A stretch of DNA of 61,895 nt from Rhizobiaceae bacterium. Its GTDB lineage: Bacteria; Pseudomonadota; Alphaproteobacteria; Rhizobiales; Rhizobiaceae. Position 1 is the first letter of the stretch, and each line of letters begins with the position of its first letter. The stretch is from the NCBI GenBank assembly GCA_905339215.1, contig CAJPFN010000076.1, positions 1 through 61,895 on the forward strand. The letters are read 5' to 3'. This document shows positions 26,722 through 35,314 of this stretch, in pieces. Below the pieces are notes generated by a model. The model was given only the letters and a program-made list of their open reading frames with translations. It searched no databases and was not told the origin of the DNA. Position numbers and translations under genes: made by a program.

Positions 26722-27680
26722 GGCACGACCACGACGTCACCCGGCGCGAGGCCGGTCAGGATTTCAACATAGGCGCCGTCGGCGCGGACGACCGCCTCGC
26801 CGAGCACGACCGCGCGCTCGGCATGGTCGCCGTGCCCCTCCACCGAGACGAAGTCGATGCCCGAGCGCGTGCTGACGGCGGTCCGGGGGACGATAAGCGC
26901 CGAACGTTCGCCGACGGGCACCTCGACAAGCACGCGGGCATCGACGAAGGCGGTGTCGAGCGCATCGACCTCGACGTCGGCGATGACGCGGCCGTTCTGG
27001 ATCTGCGGATAGATCTTGGCCAGCCTGCCGCTGGATTCGCGGCCGTTCGCGGTGATGCGGATCGAGGCGTCCTGCTCGAGCAGGGTTGCGTGGCGCTCGG
27101 GAATGGCGAGCCTCAGGAAGAAGCCGCCGCCGCCGATCGTCGCCACCGGCTCGCCGGCCATGATGACCGCTCCGCGGGTGACCGGGACGGTGAGGACGCG
27201 GCCATCGGAGGCGGCGTAGACCTCGCCCTCGGCGCCTTGCTGCACGACGACCTCGCGCTGTGCTTCGGTCGCCGCGATCTGGTTGCGCACCACGTCGACC
27301 TGGGTGCGCAGCTGGTCGAGCCGCTGGACGGTGATCACACCCTTGTCGACCAGGGCCTGGCCGCGCTCGAGCTCGGACTGAGCCGTCTCGTACTGGGCCT
27401 GCAGCGCCCGCAACTGAGCGTCCAGCGCCGCGATCTGAAAGGCGATCTTGTCGTCGCGCACGACGGCGATCTTCTGCCCCGACTTGACCGAGTCGCCCTC
27501 GCTCACCGCCAGTTCGACGACGATGCCGCCGATACGGGCGCGCGCGGGCACGGTATCGCGCGCCTCGACGCGTCCGTAGACGGCCTTCCATTCGGTGATT
27601 TCGGTCGGCTGCAGCGTGAGAGTACCGGCAAAGGCCGATCCCGACACGAGCAGGCTCGCGAGGGCCAGGGCAGTACGCAT
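26718..27680 (-). CDS. RND efflux periplasmic adaptor (membrane fusion protein)
   Basis: The 320-residue protein has a cleavable signal sequence (LALASLLVSGSAFAG), a lipoyl/barrel-sandwich region, a coiled-coil hairpin (about 75-130) and beta-barrel segments, the usual MFP order. It should link the RND permease to an outer-membrane channel. The last four bases overlap the permease start. DUF2892 precedes it by ten bases. Confidence 0.88.
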   Translation of the reverse strand: MRTALALASLLVSGSAFAGTLTLQPTEITEWKAVYGRVEARDTVPARARIGGIVVELAVSEGDSVKSGQKIAVVRDDKIAFQIAALDAQLRALQAQYETAQSELERGQALVDKGVITVQRLDQLRTQVDVVRNQIAATEAQREVVVQQGAEGEVYAASDGRVLTVPVTRGAVIMAGEPVATIGGGGFFLRLAIPERHATLLEQDASIRITANGRESSGRLAKIYPQIQNGRVIADVEVDALDTAFVDARVLVEVPVGERSALIVPRTAVSTRSGIDFVSVEGHGDHAERAVVLGEAVVRADGAYVEILTGLAPGDVVVVP

Positions 27681-27690
27681 GACGGGTGTC

Positions 27691-27891
27691 CTAGAAGGCG
27701 CAGCCCGGCTTGATGCCGAGCTTGCGGAAGATGGAGGCGGCGGGGCAGAAGCCGGTGAGAGCCGACTGCAGGAGGTTCAGGCCGATGAAGACGGTGAACC
27801 ACATGAAGTAGTGAGAGACCAGCGCCGTGAGGGCCACCGACAGGAGGACCATGATACCGGCGAAAGCGAGGACGGAACGATCGAGAGACAT
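27691..27891 (-). CDS. DUF2892 (YgaP-like transmembrane) protein
   Basis: The 66-residue protein has two membrane helices and a Cys-containing end (FCPAASIFRKLGIKPGCAF), like YgaP's membrane module. The ATG at 27889-27891 is preceded by GGAG. It is the first gene of the DUF2892-adaptor-RND operon. In other alphaproteobacteria the BigR/SqrR regulators control DUF2892 genes linked to sulfide detoxification, consistent with the local regulator and the palindrome upstream at 27914. Confidence 0.83.
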   Translation of the reverse strand: MSLDRSVLAFAGIMVLLSVALTALVSHYFMWFTVFIGLNLLQSALTGFCPAASIFRKLGIKPGCAF

Positions 27892-27913
27892 GAGCAACTC
27901 CAGCTGTATCTGA

Positions 27914-27927
27914 ATATGTGTTCATAT
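27914..27927. promoter_or_regulatory. Candidate BigR/SqrR-type operator upstream of DUF2892-RND operon
   Basis: ATATGTGTTCATAT is an inverted repeat with perfect five-base arms (ATATG and CATAT) around TGTT, 22 bases upstream of the DUF2892 start. Nine bases of it, TGTTCATAT, recur immediately upstream of the ArsR gene (29506-29514). The shared A/T-rich element in otherwise GC-rich DNA suggests one repressor acts at both places. Confidence 0.5.
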
Positions 27928-28012
27928 ACTCACTTCGAATCTCCCGTTCAAGATGCAAAGTTCGGCAGTCGCCCTTTTCCGGCGGGCGCCGTCCGGCGCC
28001 CGCCGGGATCGG

Positions 28013-29296
28013 TCAGTCGATCTTGATTTCCTTCAGCTTGTCGATGCCGAGCACCTGCAGGGCCAGCCGCTCGTAGAACGGCTCCGACTTGCCGGAACGG
28101 ATCTTGTGCAGGAAGTACTTCTCGAAGCCGACCTTCGCCGTGTGCACCCAGCGCCCTGACGACGACCAGTTCACGTTGCGCGGCGGGATCTGCGGCTGCG
28201 CGACGAAGGCTATACCCCCGTCGCCGAAATCGGCGAGGCAGACCGCGTTCCACGTGCCCTGCGCGTCGGGCTCCTTCCCTTCGACGAGCCGGCCGATGTT
28301 GTGGGCCGTGGCGGTCACCATCGATTCGATCATGAACCCGGTCTTCGGCACGCCGACCGGAACGGGCGTCTTGCCCATCGGCGGGATGGCGACGCATACG
28401 CCGACGGCGAAGACGTCCTTGAAGGTCGGGTTGCGCTGATGCTTGTCGACGGTGATGAAGCCGCGCGGATTGGTCAGGCCCTCGATGCCATAGACGGCAC
28501 CGACGCCGCGGAAAGCCGGCAGCATCATCGTATAGACGTTCGGCAGTTCGTGCGCCTGCTTGATCGCCCCGTCCTCGCCCATCTCGGAGACGAACAGCTT
28601 GCCCGGCTCGACCTTGTCGACCTTGGCGTTGCAGATCCACTTGATGTGGTGATTGCGCATTTCGCTCTCGAGCAACCCCTTGGTGTCGCCGACGCCGTCG
28701 AGCCCGAGATGCCCGATATAGGGCTCGGAGGTGACGAAGGTCATCGGTACGCGGTCGCGCACCTTGGCATCGCGCAGGGCCTTGTCGAGGATGAAGGCGA
28801 ATTCGTAGGCCGGACCGAAGCAGGAGGCGCCCTGCACAGCGCCGATGATCACAGGCCCGGGGTTCTTGACCAGCGCCTCGAACGCGGTCTTGGCCTGGAG
28901 CGCATGGTCGACGTGGCAGATCGACTGGGTGTTGCCGTCCGGGCCGAATCCCGGAATCTCGTCGAAGGCGAGCTCGGGACCGGTGGCGATGACGAGATAG
29001 TCGTAGCTGATCGAGGTGCCGTCTTCGAGATCGATCCGCTTCTCCTGTGGATGGACGCGCTTGGCGCCCTGAGGGTAGAGCGTGATGTCGCGCTTGCTCA
29101 TCACCGGGCGCAGGTCGGCTTCCACGGCCGTGCGGTCGCGCCAGCCGACCGCCACCCACGGGTTGGACGGGACGAAGGAATAATGTGTGCCCTTGGTGAC
29201 GACGGAAACCTTGTGGGCCTTGCCGAGTTCGTCGCGAAGTTCATATGCCATGATGGTGCCGCCCAGCCCGGCACCCAGTACGACAACGTGAGCCAT
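28013..29296 (-). CDS. sqr: Sulfide:quinone oxidoreductase
   Basis: The 427-residue flavoprotein has the FAD-binding VVVLGAGLGGTIMAYELR start, GASCFGPAYEFA, and further cysteines in SICHVDH and FAVGVCVAIPP, matching the three redox cysteines of sulfide:quinone oxidoreductases. It oxidises sulfide at the inner membrane, passes electrons to quinone and produces persulfide or polysulfide. GGGAGG precedes the ATG at 29294-29296. It is divergent from an ArsR/BigR-type regulator. A flavocytochrome c or NDH-2-like role is less likely given the cysteines. Confidence 0.87.
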   Translation of the reverse strand: MAHVVVLGAGLGGTIMAYELRDELGKAHKVSVVTKGTHYSFVPSNPWVAVGWRDRTAVEADLRPVMSKRDITLYPQGAKRVHPQEKRIDLEDGTSISYDYLVIATGPELAFDEIPGFGPDGNTQSICHVDHALQAKTAFEALVKNPGPVIIGAVQGASCFGPAYEFAFILDKALRDAKVRDRVPMTFVTSEPYIGHLGLDGVGDTKGLLESEMRNHHIKWICNAKVDKVEPGKLFVSEMGEDGAIKQAHELPNVYTMMLPAFRGVGAVYGIEGLTNPRGFITVDKHQRNPTFKDVFAVGVCVAIPPMGKTPVPVGVPKTGFMIESMVTATAHNIGRLVEGKEPDAQGTWNAVCLADFGDGGIAFVAQPQIPPRNVNWSSSGRWVHTAKVGFEKYFLHKIRSGKSEPFYERLALQVLGIDKLKEIKID

Positions 29297-29476
29297 GATG
29301 ATCCTCCCAGATGAGAAATCGGCCTGCAGCCCTTCGGCCGGCCTTTCGCTGACAACCATGCACCGGCTTTCGCCGGCGTTCCTTGATATGCATCACTGCC
29401 GTCGCGGCCCGGATACGGCCCTGCGAAACGCAGGGTGGCGAACGTCCGTCCTTGACAAGTCGCCACCGGCGACCCA

Positions 29477-29514
29477 TGATATTAATACCTTCTGATATTA
29501 TAAAGTGTTCATAT
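29477..29514. promoter_or_regulatory. A/T-rich regulatory region between sqr and the ArsR gene
   Basis: The octamer TGATATTA occurs twice in direct orientation (29477-29484 and 29493-29500), followed by TGTTCATAT (29506-29514), which is also found in the palindrome upstream of the DUF2892 operon. The last copy overlaps the ArsR start codon region, suggesting autorepression. Confidence 0.5.
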
Positions 29515-29845
29515 GCGCAACGCCAAAATCACCGAACTCGACCGGGTCGCCCGCGAGGCGTCGGACCTGCTCGGGGCCATGGCCAACGAAAAAAGGCTGA
29601 TGATTCTTTGCCATCTCGTCGACGGCGAGACGACGGTGAACGACCTGGCCGCACTTGTCGACATGAATCAGTCCGCCCTGTCGCAGCAACTCGCCAAGCT
29701 CCGGGCGCTCCGCCTCGTCGACACGCGCCGCGAAGCCCAGCAGATCTACTACAGGGTTGCCTCCCAGGAAGTGGAGCGGGTGCTGGAGACACTCTACGGG
29801 ATCTACTGCGATCCCGAGACCAAAGTCGCGCGAAAGTTCGCCTGA
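29513..29845 (+). CDS. bigR: ArsR-family persulfide-responsive repressor (BigR/SqrR type)
   Basis: The 110-residue winged-helix protein has a Cys in the first helical region (ILCHLVDG, Cys33) and one near the C-terminus (GIYCDPE, Cys99). These correspond in position to the two cysteines of BigR and SqrR, which form a tetrasulfide-type crosslink with sulfane sulfur and then release DNA. No metal-binding ELCVCDL motif is present, so a classical arsenic sensor is unlikely. It is divergent from sqr and likely also controls the DUF2892-RND operon. Confidence 0.83.
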   Translation: MRNAKITELDRVAREASDLLGAMANEKRLMILCHLVDGETTVNDLAALVDMNQSALSQQLAKLRALRLVDTRREAQQIYYRVASQEVERVLETLYGIYCDPETKVARKFA

Positions 29846-29855
29846 GCGATCTCCG

Positions 29856-31040
29856 TCAGGCGAAACGCCTGGCCGGCGTCCTCAGGAGAGGCGCGACGAG
29901 GACCACGCCGGCTACGGCTACCGCCGCCAGGAACCAGGCATAACCGGCCCAGCCGTAACGTTCGATGACAAAGCCGGCGAGCGGGGGGCCGAAAACGGTG
30001 CCCAGACCGCCGGTCTGCGCGACCAGTCCGATCGCCACCGCCACCGATCCTCCCTTCGGCACGATATACGGCACCGCCGCGAATAGCGCCGAGGCGGTCA
30101 CGCCGCCCGCGATGGCGAAGACCAGCCCGGCGGCGGTCGCTGTCGCCGCGCCGGTCGAGGCGAAAGCTGGCACCGCGGCGATCGCGGCTGCGGCGAAGCC
30201 CGCCGCCGCGAGCCATGCGGCGACAAGGGCGCTTCCGCGGCGCATGAATAGGCTCGCCAGCACATTCCCGGCCGGCACACTCAGCGCGATCACGCCTGCG
30301 GACAGAAGCAGGTCGCCGCGATCGGCGACGAAAGCGGGCATGAAGGCGAAGAAGCCGACCGAAAGGACGACGTAGGCGCCGAACGCCAGTGCTGCCGCGA
30401 CGACGCCGGCCGAAAGCGATCCAGCGACGGCATGCCGTTCTTTGCTTCCCGCCGGAGCCCGGTCGGGCGCGACGTCGCCGACGCGCCTGAGGAGAAACAC
30501 CGAGATTGCGGCGAAGACGGCGAAAGACGCCACATTGGCCAGCAGATAGATCGCCGGCCCCGCGGGAGCGACGAGCGCTGTAGCGAGGAAATCGGCTGCG
30601 GCGAAGCCGACGGGGACGAAGCCGCCCCACAGCGCCAGCGCGGCGCCGCGCCAGGCCGGCGGCGATATCGTCGTCAGGATCGCGGGAATGGCGATGACCA
30701 GCGCCAGGTAGCCGGCGCCTTCGATCAGGCGCCCGGCGAGGATGAAGCCCGGCGCATCGAACGAGGCGAGGGCGACGCCGCCCGCCACCAGGACCGCCGA
30801 GGACCAGACGAAGCTCGGACGCGCGCCGAAGACGCCGACCGCCCAGCCTGCCGGCAGCGCCAGCAGCGCCACGAAGATGCCGATGGCCGAGGTCAACCAG
30901 CCGATGAGAACGAGCGAGAAACCGATCTCGTCACGATACCAACCGACCAGCGGCGCGATCTTGCCAAGCTGGGCACCGGCGAAGACGCCGGCGACGAGCA
31001 GCACCGCGATGGCGGCCAGCCGCCCGGATCTGTCGTCCAT
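29856..31040 (-). CDS. MFS transporter
   Basis: The 394-residue protein has 12 predicted membrane helices and the general MFS pattern. The ATG at 31038-31040 has AGGTGA five bases upstream; a GTG nine bases earlier is possible. It is convergent with the ArsR gene (ten-base gap) and begins after the terminator of the BMP gene, so it is probably monocistronic. Specificity cannot be deduced; subgroup resembles CynX/NimT-like carriers only loosely. Confidence 0.8.
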   Translation of the reverse strand: MDDRSGRLAAIAVLLVAGVFAGAQLGKIAPLVGWYRDEIGFSLVLIGWLTSAIGIFVALLALPAGWAVGVFGARPSFVWSSAVLVAGGVALASFDAPGFILAGRLIEGAGYLALVIAIPAILTTISPPAWRGAALALWGGFVPVGFAAADFLATALVAPAGPAIYLLANVASFAVFAAISVFLLRRVGDVAPDRAPAGSKERHAVAGSLSAGVVAAALAFGAYVVLSVGFFAFMPAFVADRGDLLLSAGVIALSVPAGNVLASLFMRRGSALVAAWLAAAGFAAAAIAAVPAFASTGAATATAAGLVFAIAGGVTASALFAAVPYIVPKGGSVAVAIGLVAQTGGLGTVFGPPLAGFVIERYGWAGYAWFLAAVAVAGVVLVAPLLRTPARRFA

Positions 31041-31077
31041 GTCAGTCACCTGCCGGAGAAATCCTGCCCGAAACGAA

Positions 31078-31103
31078 AACCGCCGGCCGTGGGGCCGGCG
31101 GTT
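31078..31103 (-). terminator. Rho-independent terminator of the BMP gene
   Basis: A perfect 11-bp stem (31078-31088 with 31093-31103) with a four-base loop lies 21 bases past the BMP gene stop. Read on the minus strand it is followed by TTTTCGTTT. Confidence 0.8.
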
Positions 31104-31124
31104 CGAACGGCCTTGCGAGGCCGA

Positions 31125-32114
31125 TCAATACGGGCAGTTGTTGTCCGACATGTCGTCGTGGACCTGGATCGTCCCGGCGATGATGTCGGCCTTGGCCTTC
31201 TCGACCGCGGCCTGCATTTCGGCGCTGACCAGCGGCTTGTTGTTATCGTCCATGGCGTAGTCGATGCCGCCCTCGGCGAGGCCGAGCACGTTGAAGCCGG
31301 TGGCGAAGGAGTCGTTCTTGGCGTCGTTGAAGGCGTTGTAGACGGCAACGTCGACACGCTTCAGCATCGAGGTCAGCACCTTGCCGGGCTGAAGGCCGTT
31401 CTGGTTGGAATCGACGCCGATGCCGAGCTTTCCGGCATCGGCCGCCGCCTGCAGGACGCCGACGCCGGTGCCGCCGGCCGCGGCGTAGATGACGTCCGCA
31501 CCCTGGTCGATCTGCGACTTGGCGATCTCGCCGCCCTTGGTCGGGTCGTTCCAGGCTGCCGGCGTGTCGCCGGTCATGTTCTGGATGACGTCGGTCGCGC
31601 CGGCGGCCTTGGCGCCGCCGACGTAGCCGCAGCCGAACTTGCGGATCAGCGGGATATCCATTCCGCCGACGAAGCCGACCTTCTTGGACGTCGAGGCCAT
31701 CGCGGCCATCACGCCGACCAGGTACGAGCCCTCATGCTCCTTGTACACGACCGATCGCACGTTCGGCTTATCGACGACCATGTCGATGATGGCGAACTTG
31801 GTGTCCGGGAACTCGGTGGCGACCTTCTCCAGCGCCGCGGCCCAGGAGAAGCCGGCCATGACGATCGGGTTGTTGCCGTCCTCGGCGAACTTGCGCAGTG
31901 CCTGTTCGCGCTGGGCGTCGTTCTGGATTTCGAAGTCGCGGTAGTCGATGCCGGATTCGGCCTTGAACTTCTCGGCGCCGTTATACGCCGATTCATTGAA
32001 GGATTTATCGAACTTGCCGCCGAGATCGTAGATGATCGCCGGCTTGATGTCAGCGGCCCAGGCCGAGGCAGACATCGCGGTTGCGGCCAGGAGGCCGAGG
32101 ACGAAACGCTTCAT
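31125..32114 (-). CDS. BMP-family nucleoside-type ABC transporter substrate-binding protein
   Basis: The 329-residue protein has a signal peptide (MKRFVLGLLAATAMSASAWA) and the BMP/PnrA fold signatures GGKFDKSFNESAYNG and the GADVIYAAAGGTG hinge region. Relatives bind purine nucleosides or related ligands in the periplasm. No permease gene is adjacent, while the nucleoside permease operon at 8316-11948 lacks a binding protein, so the two may work together. ATG 32112-32114 is preferred over an in-frame GTG nine bases earlier. Confidence 0.87.
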   Translation of the reverse strand: MKRFVLGLLAATAMSASAWAADIKPAIIYDLGGKFDKSFNESAYNGAEKFKAESGIDYRDFEIQNDAQREQALRKFAEDGNNPIVMAGFSWAAALEKVATEFPDTKFAIIDMVVDKPNVRSVVYKEHEGSYLVGVMAAMASTSKKVGFVGGMDIPLIRKFGCGYVGGAKAAGATDVIQNMTGDTPAAWNDPTKGGEIAKSQIDQGADVIYAAAGGTGVGVLQAAADAGKLGIGVDSNQNGLQPGKVLTSMLKRVDVAVYNAFNDAKNDSFATGFNVLGLAEGGIDYAMDDNNKPLVSAEMQAAVEKAKADIIAGTIQVHDDMSDNNCPY

Positions 32115-32236
32115 GTGATCCACACCCTGTCGGTTGCTATCCGTTTACAGCCGCCGCCGGTGCGTCACAGCGCCCGGCGGCGATGGCAGGGGGTTGCCTC
32201 CCCCCGCTCATGGGGCACTCTTGCACGGCCCAAGGT

Positions 32237-32273
32237 AAAATTCACCTGGAATTTTGACCTTTTGGAAAAGGTC
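32237..32273. promoter_or_regulatory. Two adjacent palindromes upstream of the BMP gene
   Basis: AAAATTC-N5-GAATTTT (32237-32255) directly abuts GACCTTTTGGAAAAGGTC (32256-32273, eight-base arms). Both lie between msrA (stop 32287) and the BMP gene (start 32114) in an unusually A/T-rich stretch. Their arrangement suits operators rather than a terminator because the second has only a two-base centre and no T-tract. Confidence 0.45.
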
Positions 32274-32286
32274 CGGCGAAGGCCCG

Positions 32287-32952
32287 TCAGGCCGTCGCCG
32301 CGGCGGGGACGGCGCAGGCGACGCCCGTACCTTTCAGCCCGCAATAGCCGTAGGGATTCTTCGCCAGGTACTGCTGGTGGTCCTCCTCGGCGAAGTAGAA
32401 GGTCGGCGCCGGCGCGATCTCGGTGGTGATGGCGGACCGGTCGGCCTTGCGCAGCTCGGCCTGGTAGGCATCCCGCGACGCCAGGGCGGCGTGCTGCTGG
32501 TCGGCGCCGAAGGTGTAGATCGCCGAACGGTACGTGGTGCCGACGTCGTTGCCTTGGCGCATGCCTTGGGTCGGGTCGTGGCTTTCCCAGAAGATCCGCA
32601 GGAGTTCGCCATAGGAAACGACCGTCGGATCGAAGACGACGAGCACGACCTCGGCGTGTCCGGTAAGGCCGGTGCAGGTCTCCTGGTAGGTCGGGTTGGG
32701 CGTGAGGCCGCCGGCATAGCCGACCGCGGTCACCCAGACGCCGTCAGTCTGCCAGAAAAGGCGTTCCGCACCCCAGAAGCAGCCCATACCGAACATCGCC
32801 GTCTCCAGCCCCTGTGGATAAGGGCCTTTCAACGGGCGACGGGAGACGTGGTGCTTCGACGCGGTCGCGATGGGCCGCTCGCGGCCGGGCAACGCCTCGC
32901 CGGGCTTGGGCAAATGGAGCTTCTTGTTCAGCATGTCGCTCAGGAAAAACAT
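32287..32952 (-). CDS. msrA: Peptide methionine-(S)-S-oxide reductase
   Basis: The 221-residue protein has the catalytic [11 protein letters not shown] motif and the C-terminal [13 protein letters not shown] with resolving cysteines, as in MsrA enzymes of about 210 residues. It repairs oxidised methionine with electrons from thioredoxin. GGAGG precedes the ATG at 32950-32952. It stands alone on the minus strand. Confidence 0.93.
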   Translation of the reverse strand: MFFLSDMLNKKLHLPKPGEALPGRERPIATASKHHVSRRPLKGPYPQGLETAMFGMGCFWGAERLFWQTDGVWVTAVGYAGGLTPNPTYQETCTGLTGHAEVVLVVFDPTVVSYGELLRIFWESHDPTQGMRQGNDVGTTYRSAIYTFGADQQHAALASRDAYQAELRKADRSAITTEIAPAPTFYFAEEDHQQYLAKNPYGYCGLKGTGVACAVPAAATA

Positions 32953-32998
32953 CGGTCTATCCTCCCTTCAGCATCTTGATTGCGCCGCTCCGCCCATC

Positions 32999-33325
32999 TC
33001 ACGCTTCCACGACGAAACGGCCGACGCGGCGCTCGCGCCTGTGGCCGATGACGTAGAAGACGAGCGCCAGACCGGCGAGCACGGCAAAGCCCGGCAGCGC
33101 CAGCACCGCGGCAAGCGCCGGGTTCCAGGCGAGCGGATGGATCGTCGCGACGACGAACGCCTCGAGCGCGGCAAGGGTCTCGGGCGAAACCGCATTCCAG
33201 CTCTCGGCAAGAGGGGTCATTACCAGTTCCGACGCGGCAAGCGTGCGCGTGGCGTCGAGCACCGCCATGATCACGGCGGCGGCGAGGCTCATTGTCGCGA
33301 GGACGCGGAACAGGAAACGGATCAT
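32999..33325 (-). CDS. Small membrane protein of unknown function
   Basis: The 108-residue protein has two long hydrophobic segments, near residues 5-25 and 70-95, with a short periplasmic loop and a basic C-terminal end (GHRRERRVGRF). GGAAGAG precedes the ATG. No family was recognised. It lies upstream of msrA on the same strand with a 46-base gap and could be cotranscribed. Confidence 0.6.
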   Translation of the reverse strand: MIRFLFRVLATMSLAAAVIMAVLDATRTLAASELVMTPLAESWNAVSPETLAALEAFVVATIHPLAWNPALAAVLALPGFAVLAGLALVFYVIGHRRERRVGRFVVEA

Positions 33326-33427
33326 CGCTCTTCCGGATTGCGGCGGCCTTTGCCGCTCCTGTGCATCACATATGGCGTCGGCGGCGCCGCGGCAATCGCG
33401 ACACGCGAAGTTGAAACACGCCAGCCG

Positions 33428-34132
33428 TCATCCCCCGGCTGCCGGCGCGCGCCGGCGGCCGCTCCACCAGGCACCGAGGATGCCGCCGGCGACAGCCCCC
33501 GCGATCAGGCCGAGCAGGCCGATCGCCGCGGCGAAATAGCCGCAGGCGCCCTCGAAGCAGCTCATCTCGGTAACCTCGGCGATGCCGGCGCCGATGAGGA
33601 AGCCGAGGACCGCACCCGCCGCGCCGCCGAGCACCACGCCGAGCACTGCGGCGATCAGGCGCGTTACCACCGGCGGGGATCCGGCCGGCTGCGCACCGGC
33701 ATAGTGTGCGACGGTCGCCGGATCATTGCGGACGAGATAGAGGCAGACCAGGCCGAGGGCGAACTCGCCCAGCTTGATGAGCAGGCTCTCGAGGCTGAAG
33801 ACGAAATGGGGGACGACCTGCACGTAGACCTCGGTGGCCGCCAGCCAGAGGAGGTTGACGACCTGCCAGACGGTGAAGTGCGCGGGGAAGCGCGCCGAAC
33901 GGCCATAGGCGAGGCCGAGCAGATGCAAGCCCCAGAGCAGGTTCACCACCGCCGCGACCGATCCGGCGTAGATCAGCGTGAGCACGGATTCGGGCAGGTC
34001 GTATTCCCACGGCAACGGCCAGGTCGAAGCCAGCGAGCGCGCGGCAAGGATCATGGTCACCGTCACCCAAGCGGCCGGCAGATAGGCAAGCGGCGCGCCG
34101 CCGCCGCGCTTCGATGTCGACTGTTCCGTCAT
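33428..34132 (-). CDS. Multi-pass membrane protein of unknown function
   Basis: The 234-residue protein has about six hydrophobic segments, the last two rich in Gly and Ala (VVLGGAAGAVLGFLIGAG; LLGLIAGAVAGGILGAWW) and separated by a short loop with two cysteines (MSCFEGACGY). Not recognised as a named family. It starts with MTEQSTSKRGGG and is on the same strand as the two genes that follow it. Confidence 0.6.
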   Translation of the reverse strand: MTEQSTSKRGGGAPLAYLPAAWVTVTMILAARSLASTWPLPWEYDLPESVLTLIYAGSVAAVVNLLWGLHLLGLAYGRSARFPAHFTVWQVVNLLWLAATEVYVQVVPHFVFSLESLLIKLGEFALGLVCLYLVRNDPATVAHYAGAQPAGSPPVVTRLIAAVLGVVLGGAAGAVLGFLIGAGIAEVTEMSCFEGACGYFAAAIGLLGLIAGAVAGGILGAWWSGRRRAPAAGG

Positions 34133-34310
34133 GACGTCCCCCTCGCGGCAGGCAAGCGCCGTCGCCGTACGCTGTCAAGGTCCGGGCGTTGCCGGCGCGG
34201 AGACGTGCGCGGCCACTGTGTCGAAAAGAAGCCGGCCGAAGTGCTTGGCAATTCGCCAACGATCGACTAGATCAGCCCCGCGTCGCCTCGCCCCGGCCGG
34301 CGGCGCGTGC

Positions 34311-34400
34311 GGTGAGGTGGCCGAGTGGTTGAAGGCGCACGCCTGGAACGCGTGTATACGGGAAACCGTATCGAGGGTTCGAATCCCTCTCTCACCGCCA
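34311..34400 (+). tRNA. tRNA-Ser(GGA)
   Basis: A complete class II tRNA with long variable arm: acceptor GGTGAGG pairs with TCTCACC, the T-arm holds GGTTCGAATCC, and the anticodon GGA is at 34345-34347. CCA is encoded at the 3' end (34398-34400). It reads UCC/UCU codons. An integrase-like fragment starts 86 bases after the tRNA end, which is the usual position relative to a tRNA attachment site. Confidence 0.95.
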
Positions 34401-34485
34401 CGGCCCCTTCGAGGCCTTGAAATCGATAATCTCCTTGTGATTCAACGCCATCCTGTTACAAACCGGGTTACAGAACCGGTTCCAG

Positions 34486-34971
34486 ATGGTTCTGATGAAG
34501 AACGTCCAGGTCGTTCGAGGACGATATTTCGCACGGATAGCGGTCCCGGAAGAGCTTCGCCCGGTCGTCGGCAAGCGCGAGCTTCGCCAGCCGCTCGGCG
34601 CCGATCGATCGACCGCCCAGCGGAACGCTCACGCCATCCTGGCCAGGTTCCACGCCGAACTCGACAGGGCACGGACGCAACTGGAGGCGGGCAAGCCGAC
34701 GCTGCGAACGGCCGCCATCAAGCACTACAGCGACGAACTCCTCGCCGACGACCGATCGCGTGGCGCGGTCGGGTCCAATGCGGTGGAGAAGATCAACAAG
34801 CTGACGGCGCCCATTCGCGCGAGCAGGCTTCGCCTGCTGGCGAACGGCCTCATCGACGACGACGAGGCCGAAGCGCTGATCGGTTATGCAAGACCGCGCG
34901 AGCAGTCGTTGCTTCGGGAAGGTATGGCCGGCAAAGACCTTTGTCTGCTTCGATGGCAGAAGCGCCTATGA
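34486..34971 (+). pseudogene. Truncated integrase, DUF6538-type N-terminus only
   Basis: The 161-residue frame starts like the DUF6538 domain that opens many tyrosine recombinases (RGRYFARIAVPEELRPVVGKREL and an adjacent LGADRSTAQRNAHAILA region) but stops before any catalytic R-H-R-Y residues. Its place directly downstream of tRNA-Ser and in the same orientation is typical of an island integrase. It is best read as a decayed integrase marking the left edge of an integrated element. The tail after about residue 140 does not look like the family and may be rearranged. Confidence 0.65.
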
Positions 34972-35314
34972 AATGCAGGAGGCCTGCCTTAGCCTTGCCA
35001 TCGAAAGAGGCGACACGTGCGCTTCGGCTTCGAGAACGAAATTGTCGACGCCAACCGGCTTCCTGTCCGCGACAACGCGTAATGAGCCGCAATGATCGCG
35101 GGACTGGCAGGTCGACATGGCCGTCCCATCGCCTCGGCGATGCAGGCGGCTGCGATCCTGGGCATGAAGTCCTGGACCCCACTCCTGTGAACACAGGCCG
35201 GTTTGCTCTCCCGTAAGAGCGACTGCATCTTCAGGCAAAACGCTAGATTGACCGGACAAGCCAGCGAGACGACCCGTACCGCGCGGAACAGAACCGATCG
35301 GGGCGCGAATCGCC
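34972..35314. other. Non-coding stretch after the integrase remnant
   Basis: About 340 bases with no convincing gene. Short frames on both strands have no recognisable domain or ribosome site. The lack of a clear coding signal next to a truncated integrase suggests scarred DNA left by deletion. I see no insertion-sequence ends. Confidence 0.4.

Noticed and set aside
32256-32273. Palindrome after msrA read as a terminator
   Set aside because: The centre is only two bases, so an RNA hairpin would need to open several pairs, and no T-run follows. An operator is more likely.
30432-32429. A 665-residue plus-strand frame over the MFS and BMP genes
   Set aside because: No domain and it spans two real genes and a terminator on the opposite strand.
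34311-34400. A second copy of the tRNA-Ser 3' end as right attachment site inside the window
   Set aside because: I looked for the T-arm and acceptor sequence downstream to the window end and did not see it. The right edge, if any, must lie outside.
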